64,000 nt of DNA from Chlorocebus sabaeus (taxonomy: Eukaryota; Chordata; Mammalia; Primates; Cercopithecidae). The notes below the pieces were generated by a model. It ran no database searches, was not told the origin of the DNA, and was given only the letters and a program-made list of their open reading frames with translations. The stretch is from the NCBI RefSeq assembly GCF_047675955.1, contig NC_132915.1:18085766-18149765 (forward strand), given 5' to 3'. Of the stretch, positions 59,661 to 64,000 are shown in pieces. Each line of letters starts with the position of its first letter. Position 1 is the stretch's first letter. Position numbers and translations under genes: made by a program.

Positions 59661-60810
59661 TTATTTAAATGTTAAGAAGAGAGTACTGAGAGAGCTAGGT
59701 GGCCATGAAATGGACAGTGGTGGAGATTTATATCTAAGATCAGCCCAACACTCTTTTCCAAGCAGCACTCAGCTTGTCTACTCTAAGAAAGGCTTATTTT
59801 AACCACAAGACTTACTTGAATGGAAGCTGACAACTTCCCGTAGACTCTGCTTCCTTGGCCATAGTGATTGCCAGAGATAGGCACTTGAATCAAAACTAAG
59901 TTAATCAGAGTACCCCATATGTTGCTTTAATGCTTGGTCTAGGAGTTGACAAGGCCTAATTCAAGCCGTTCAAAATGCTTCTATAGGTGGGACAGGTGAG
60001 AATGTATAAATCCAAGGACAGATATCAGCCACAGAGGCACAGGCAAAACAAGCCTGTGGCAATGAAATTGACATCCAAAGAGAAGCAGTCCCTGGACAGG
60101 AGGAGAATAGAACGTTGGGGGCATTCTGTTCCTGGTACAGTTACCCCTGAACCCTGTCACACCCATCCTTTCTATGAGCTGGTTTTGGAAGGCAACTCTT
60201 TCTCTCTTAAAAAGAAATAACTGAAGCTGGGAACTGGTTCACTGTGACCAAAGTAGTCTGACATAGGTGTAATTTGAGAAATAGACCTTCTGTTTTAAAA
60301 ATTCCTATCAACGTGTTTGCAATTCTGTCTATAGCAATTGATCATTTGGGTTAGGAAAGTATATGAATAGGAAGGAGCCACACATTTTGACACCTCCATA
60401 TATGGTCTGAAAAGCCTTCTGACTCAGACCTTGCAAATCTGTTGTCACCTTTCAAAACAGCTCATCCACGTTTTGAAGTTTTTTTCTCTCCCTTTTCTGC
60501 CACCTCTAAATTAGCGGACTTTTCCTCTTGTGCTCCTAAAATATTTTTGACACATTTCTAGAGTACAACTCATATATGATATTATATGCTCACAACTCTA
60601 TATGCATCTCCCTAGTTAAATTGTGATTCCTTCCTTTGGGCTAGACATAAAAAAAAAAATCTTGTTTACTTTTGTATTCTTGGAGCATAGCATTGCACTG
60701 TTTTTAACAAAAACACAAGTATTCTAAAGGTAGTCTATTAAAACTTTACGCCATTAATACCTTAGCTTCAATTCACTGATAAACATTATTTAAGAACATA
60801 CTCATGCAAC
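59661..60810. other. Unassigned upstream DNA, partly repeat-like
   Basis: Between 59820 and 60250 the order 'cttggccatagtgattg', 'gttaatcagagtacccc' and 'aaagaaataactgaagctggg' resembles an old LTR-type repeat, not named. No coding exon was seen. Confidence 0.35.
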
Positions 60811-60814
60811 CATC

Positions 60815-60992
60815 AGTGGTTCTAAATCTTGGCTGCACAGCGAAATCACCTGGGAAGCTTTTTAAACAAATTTATGCTTGAGCCTCACCCCAGACCAATT
60901 AAATCAAAACTTCTGGGATTGGGGCCTAGGCATCAATATTTTTAATAGATTTTCAAATGGTTCAAATATGCAGCCAAGATTAAGAACTACTG
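60815..60992 (+). mobile_element. MER5A-type DNA element
   Basis: 'agtggttctaaatcttggc', 'gaaatcacctgggaagc', 'ccccagaccaattaaatc' and 'agattaagaactactgcc' at the end give the layout of a MER5-type hAT element with complementary ends. Confidence 0.65.
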
Positions 60993-61214
60993 CCATATAT
61001 GCGGTTTCTGTTTGTTATGAAGAACGAGAGCTGAAGAAAAGATTCCATCTAGTTGGGAGGAAAGCTTCAGGAAAGTGGTGACTTTTGAATTAAATCTTAC
61101 TGGGTGGGTAGAATTTCAGTAGGGGAACATAAGGAGAGAAAACAAATGTATAATAATGGGAGAAGCAGCTATGCATAGAAAATAGGATGTTCAGGTAAGC
61201 TACAGTGTAGGGGT

Positions 61215-61425
61215 GTCCTGAGAAATAGCATTTACTGAGTATCTACTCCGTGCTAAGCCTTTTACACACATTTCTCAATTAATCATCATCATTACTTTCG
61301 GAAAAAATAACTATTTTGTGGATGAAAACACTGAGGCACAGGTAATTTAAAAACTTGCTTAAGGTTTTACAACTAGCTGGTAGTGGATCTGGGACTTAAG
61401 CCCAAGTCTAGGCTGGTCTCCAAAC
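61215..61425 (-). mobile_element. MIR SINE
   Basis: 'actgagtatctactccgtgc', 'tggatgaaaacactgaggc' and 'ggttttacaactagctggtag' are the reverse MIR pattern. Confidence 0.8.
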
Positions 61426-61429
61426 CAAT

Positions 61430-64000
61430 GCATGGAGCTGGAAGGTGGGTTGCACCTGTTGGCAGCTACCTTGGTTTCCTGCCTCTGTCTTCTCCAACAG
61501 AAGCTATCAAAGGCTCATAGGAGCAGGCTCAGGATCATCTGACTTCTTGAGTAAATATCAACAGGCTTAGTGCATTTGGCCGTGGCCTGAATTCCCCCTG
61601 CAGGTGGGGCTTCATATGGGTTGCTCTCCAGAGTGAGCTCTGGTGGCCCAACCACATGACTGGCTGCCTGCCTGCCTCCACCCAGGTTCAAGCACCGAAG
61701 GACCAAGGGAAACTTACCTCTCCCTTGAACTGCAGGATCCCAACTCCTTTTGATGACCCAGATTTCCCAGAAGTATGTCTCTGAAATATTTGTTCTATGT
61801 CTCCAATCTTCCATATTTATTTTACTCCTGATTTTAGAAATGACCACGGGGCACTATTCCCAGACACCACAAATGCCCTTTTCCAAGGAGGCCACAGCAC
61901 CCTGACCACTTCCCATCCAAGTCCTATTTTTTCTCCCTTCCAACTGGCCTCATGCTGCTAAGCCACATGCCTGAGCCAGCCAAGTTAAGGGAGAGGCCAG
62001 ATTGTGCCTGTCAAGCTAAGCACTAAAGATTTATTGCTAAATGTTCTTTAACAGGAGAGTGCTAGATCAAAAGGGAGATCAATAGGGAGATTTTTCTAGT
62101 GAGACTAACTGTAGTTCAGAAATATATTATTTAGAACTCTCTTACTGCATGTGACAGAAAACTCAATTCAAACTCATTTAAGCAAACAGAAGGAGGAATT
62201 GGCTGCTACGACTTGAAAGTTCAGTACTCATATCTTCAGGCAAGGTTTGATCCAGGGTCTCAAACAATGTTACCAGGAATCATTTACTTTCTCTGTCTTG
62301 CATTCATGGGCTTCCTTCTTGAACTCTGTGTGGGTGCTCTAAATCTCTAAGATTATTTCACTGTGAGCACTAGTCATCCCAGCAGAAAATATAATTTTAT
62401 TAGTGCACCTTCCCAGGATTCAGAATTAACTATGCTTGAATTAACTTGGGCTTCTGCCTATTTCTAAACCTATCAGTGTGCCCAAAGAGATGGAGTTTTG
62501 ATGGTAGGGCAGGACTGACTCATGTACCCACCTCTGAAAAAGCAATATGGCTAAGGAAATTCAGGGCTTAGGTAGCCTAAGCATGGATCACAAGATCCAC
62601 CTCAAACCACACGTTCTGGCTGGGGCTAACTTCCCAAAGCAAATTTGAAGTATCGTAACCTGGAAAAGAAGAAAATAATCATCAAAAAGGCAAAAACAAC
62701 AGATGACCTCTACAGAAAGCTATTTTGGAAATCCAGGCCTTGCCCAGTAAAGTCTCTTCTAACATGTGGCAAAGACAAGGAATATAACAGGATTGTCTTC
62801 ATCAGTCTACAATTCTCACATCTGTACCAGCACAGACTGGCACCTGGCCACCAGACAAATCAGACCAGTGATGAGCCAGTGAATTCTTTCTCATCTCTTC
62901 TGCTAAATGTGGGTTAAGCTATGGGGCAGTCCAAGTTTTAGGAAATTTATAGCAACTTCTCAGCATTCATGTTAATAGATATGAATAATTGAATCCCACT
63001 GGTAAACTCAATCTGTCATTTTATATAAACATTTTACTTTTGTTACCAACCTTTTTGTCAAAGGTGTTAACAAGTCATTGAAAAACTTATTGAAGGGTTC
63101 CGTTTCTACATAGTATGGACTATCATCTGATAAACAGAAAAGTAGGACCAGCAGTCTAGAGGTAGAGAAGCATCAAGCCTCAGTAATCTATAATTGGCTG
63201 TTTATCTTTTGATATTCTCAAGTTGAGTAAGAATTATTATTTATTCCTTTATAATGTTTTTTAATGTCTTAAGCATTGATGTTAAGTAATATAGATAACC
63301 CCCAGGTTTGATTGATTACTGTGTTTTACAAAAATCAGTTTGACATGTTAGTATAGCAGTTTCACACTGACAGATGCTATGTGATCAGATGCACAGTTCC
63401 ATCATACTTCTTAGAATTTCATTGAACAAAACTGACATGGGATAAATGTAAGGCCTCTGGCATACAAAACTATTAGAGCTTCATATGTAGAACTTTAATA
63501 CAGATTCGACAAAATGATCCAACTTAGCTCCCAAGTGTTCACGACACTCATTTAAGAAAAGAAAGGATAGCTGTCAGTTCAGATGGAAAGTCACAGAGAA
63601 CATTTGTGAATGGCAAGATCCAACAACTAGACTGAAATCAGCTTAGAACTTTCCAAGTCCTCCATCTTCCCTCAGTTCATGCCCTCTCTGTTGTCTTTTC
63701 TCTTGTTTTTTCTCCATCTTTGGCAGTTTTGTATATCATTTAATTAGCCAGTAAGGAAAAGTTTTAAAGGTCATCATTCAACTTTCTCAATATTAAAATA
63801 AAAGATATACTGTTTTTGGAAAGGCAATAGACGGCTTAAAATTGAGGGCTCTGTAGTCTGACAGCCTCCAAAAACCCCAGTCATTTCTGGTGATATGATT
63901 TGAAGAAGTTAATGGACTTCCTTTAGCCTTAGTTTTTTACCTGTGTGTAAAATAGTACCTACAACAATAGTACCTACGTCCTAGGTACTTTAGCACATAT
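61430..64000. other. Unassigned upstream DNA
   Basis: At about 62140-62640, 'catgtgacagaaaactcaattc' and 'atttaagcaaacagaagg' follow another old interspersed repeat that I cannot name. The rest, to the right edge, shows no exon and no nameable repeat. Confidence 0.35.

Overview
The window is primate nuclear DNA and most likely comes from an Old World monkey such as a macaque, baboon or vervet. It is rich in Alu, L1, MIR, L2 and DNA-transposon copies. Two of the youngest-looking Alus (22766 and 27678) carry 'gctcaagcctg', 'gatccggccactgc' and 'gggcgaggtggcggg', which I associate with cercopithecoid AluYR-type elements rather than human AluY. Both have perfect target-site duplications.

One protein-coding gene is recognisable: the 5' part of TLE4, a Groucho-family transcriptional corepressor, on the minus strand. 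Exon 1 coding sequence is 37394-37438, exon 2 is 36434-36531, exon 3 is 35290-35353 and exon 4 is 34075-34119. Each has canonical splice sites, and together they encode the first 84 codons (start of the tetramerising Q domain). I found no later exon to the left, so 1-34074 is read as intron 4 and the gene runs off the left edge. The first exons lie in a CpG-rich block (about 36640-37850). Further upstream is a second GC-rich promoter-like block (38341-38775) with two oppositely oriented ZNF143-like sites, CCAAT boxes, GC boxes, an E-box and a composite PBX-PREP/TCF-LEF-like site. From about 39900 to 64000 the sequence is upstream intergenic DNA, nearly all old repeats and unassigned sequence.

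Layout from left to right: intron 4 holds a 5'-truncated L1 with an Alu in its tail (1191-3510), an L2 split by a MER5A, a nearly complete Tigger1 DNA transposon with TA duplications (6177-8498), a scattered ancient repeat (about 9795-12640), many Alus and MIRs, a MER20, an L1MA-type 3' end split by a young Alu, and an unexplained GC-richer block (29881-30180). The TLE4 exons, the CpG block and the upstream promoter block follow. The upstream flank holds four full Alus plus one Alu pair, MIRs and MaLR-like repeats. It also holds a local rearrangement in which about 93 bp (46847-46939) is an inverted copy of a segment about 490 bp downstream, bracketed by duplicated flanks of about 40 bp.

No new multi-gene system is visible. 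The most interesting points are the local inverted duplication, the upstream ORFs and weak start context of TLE4, the promoter architecture, and the unassigned block near 30 kb.
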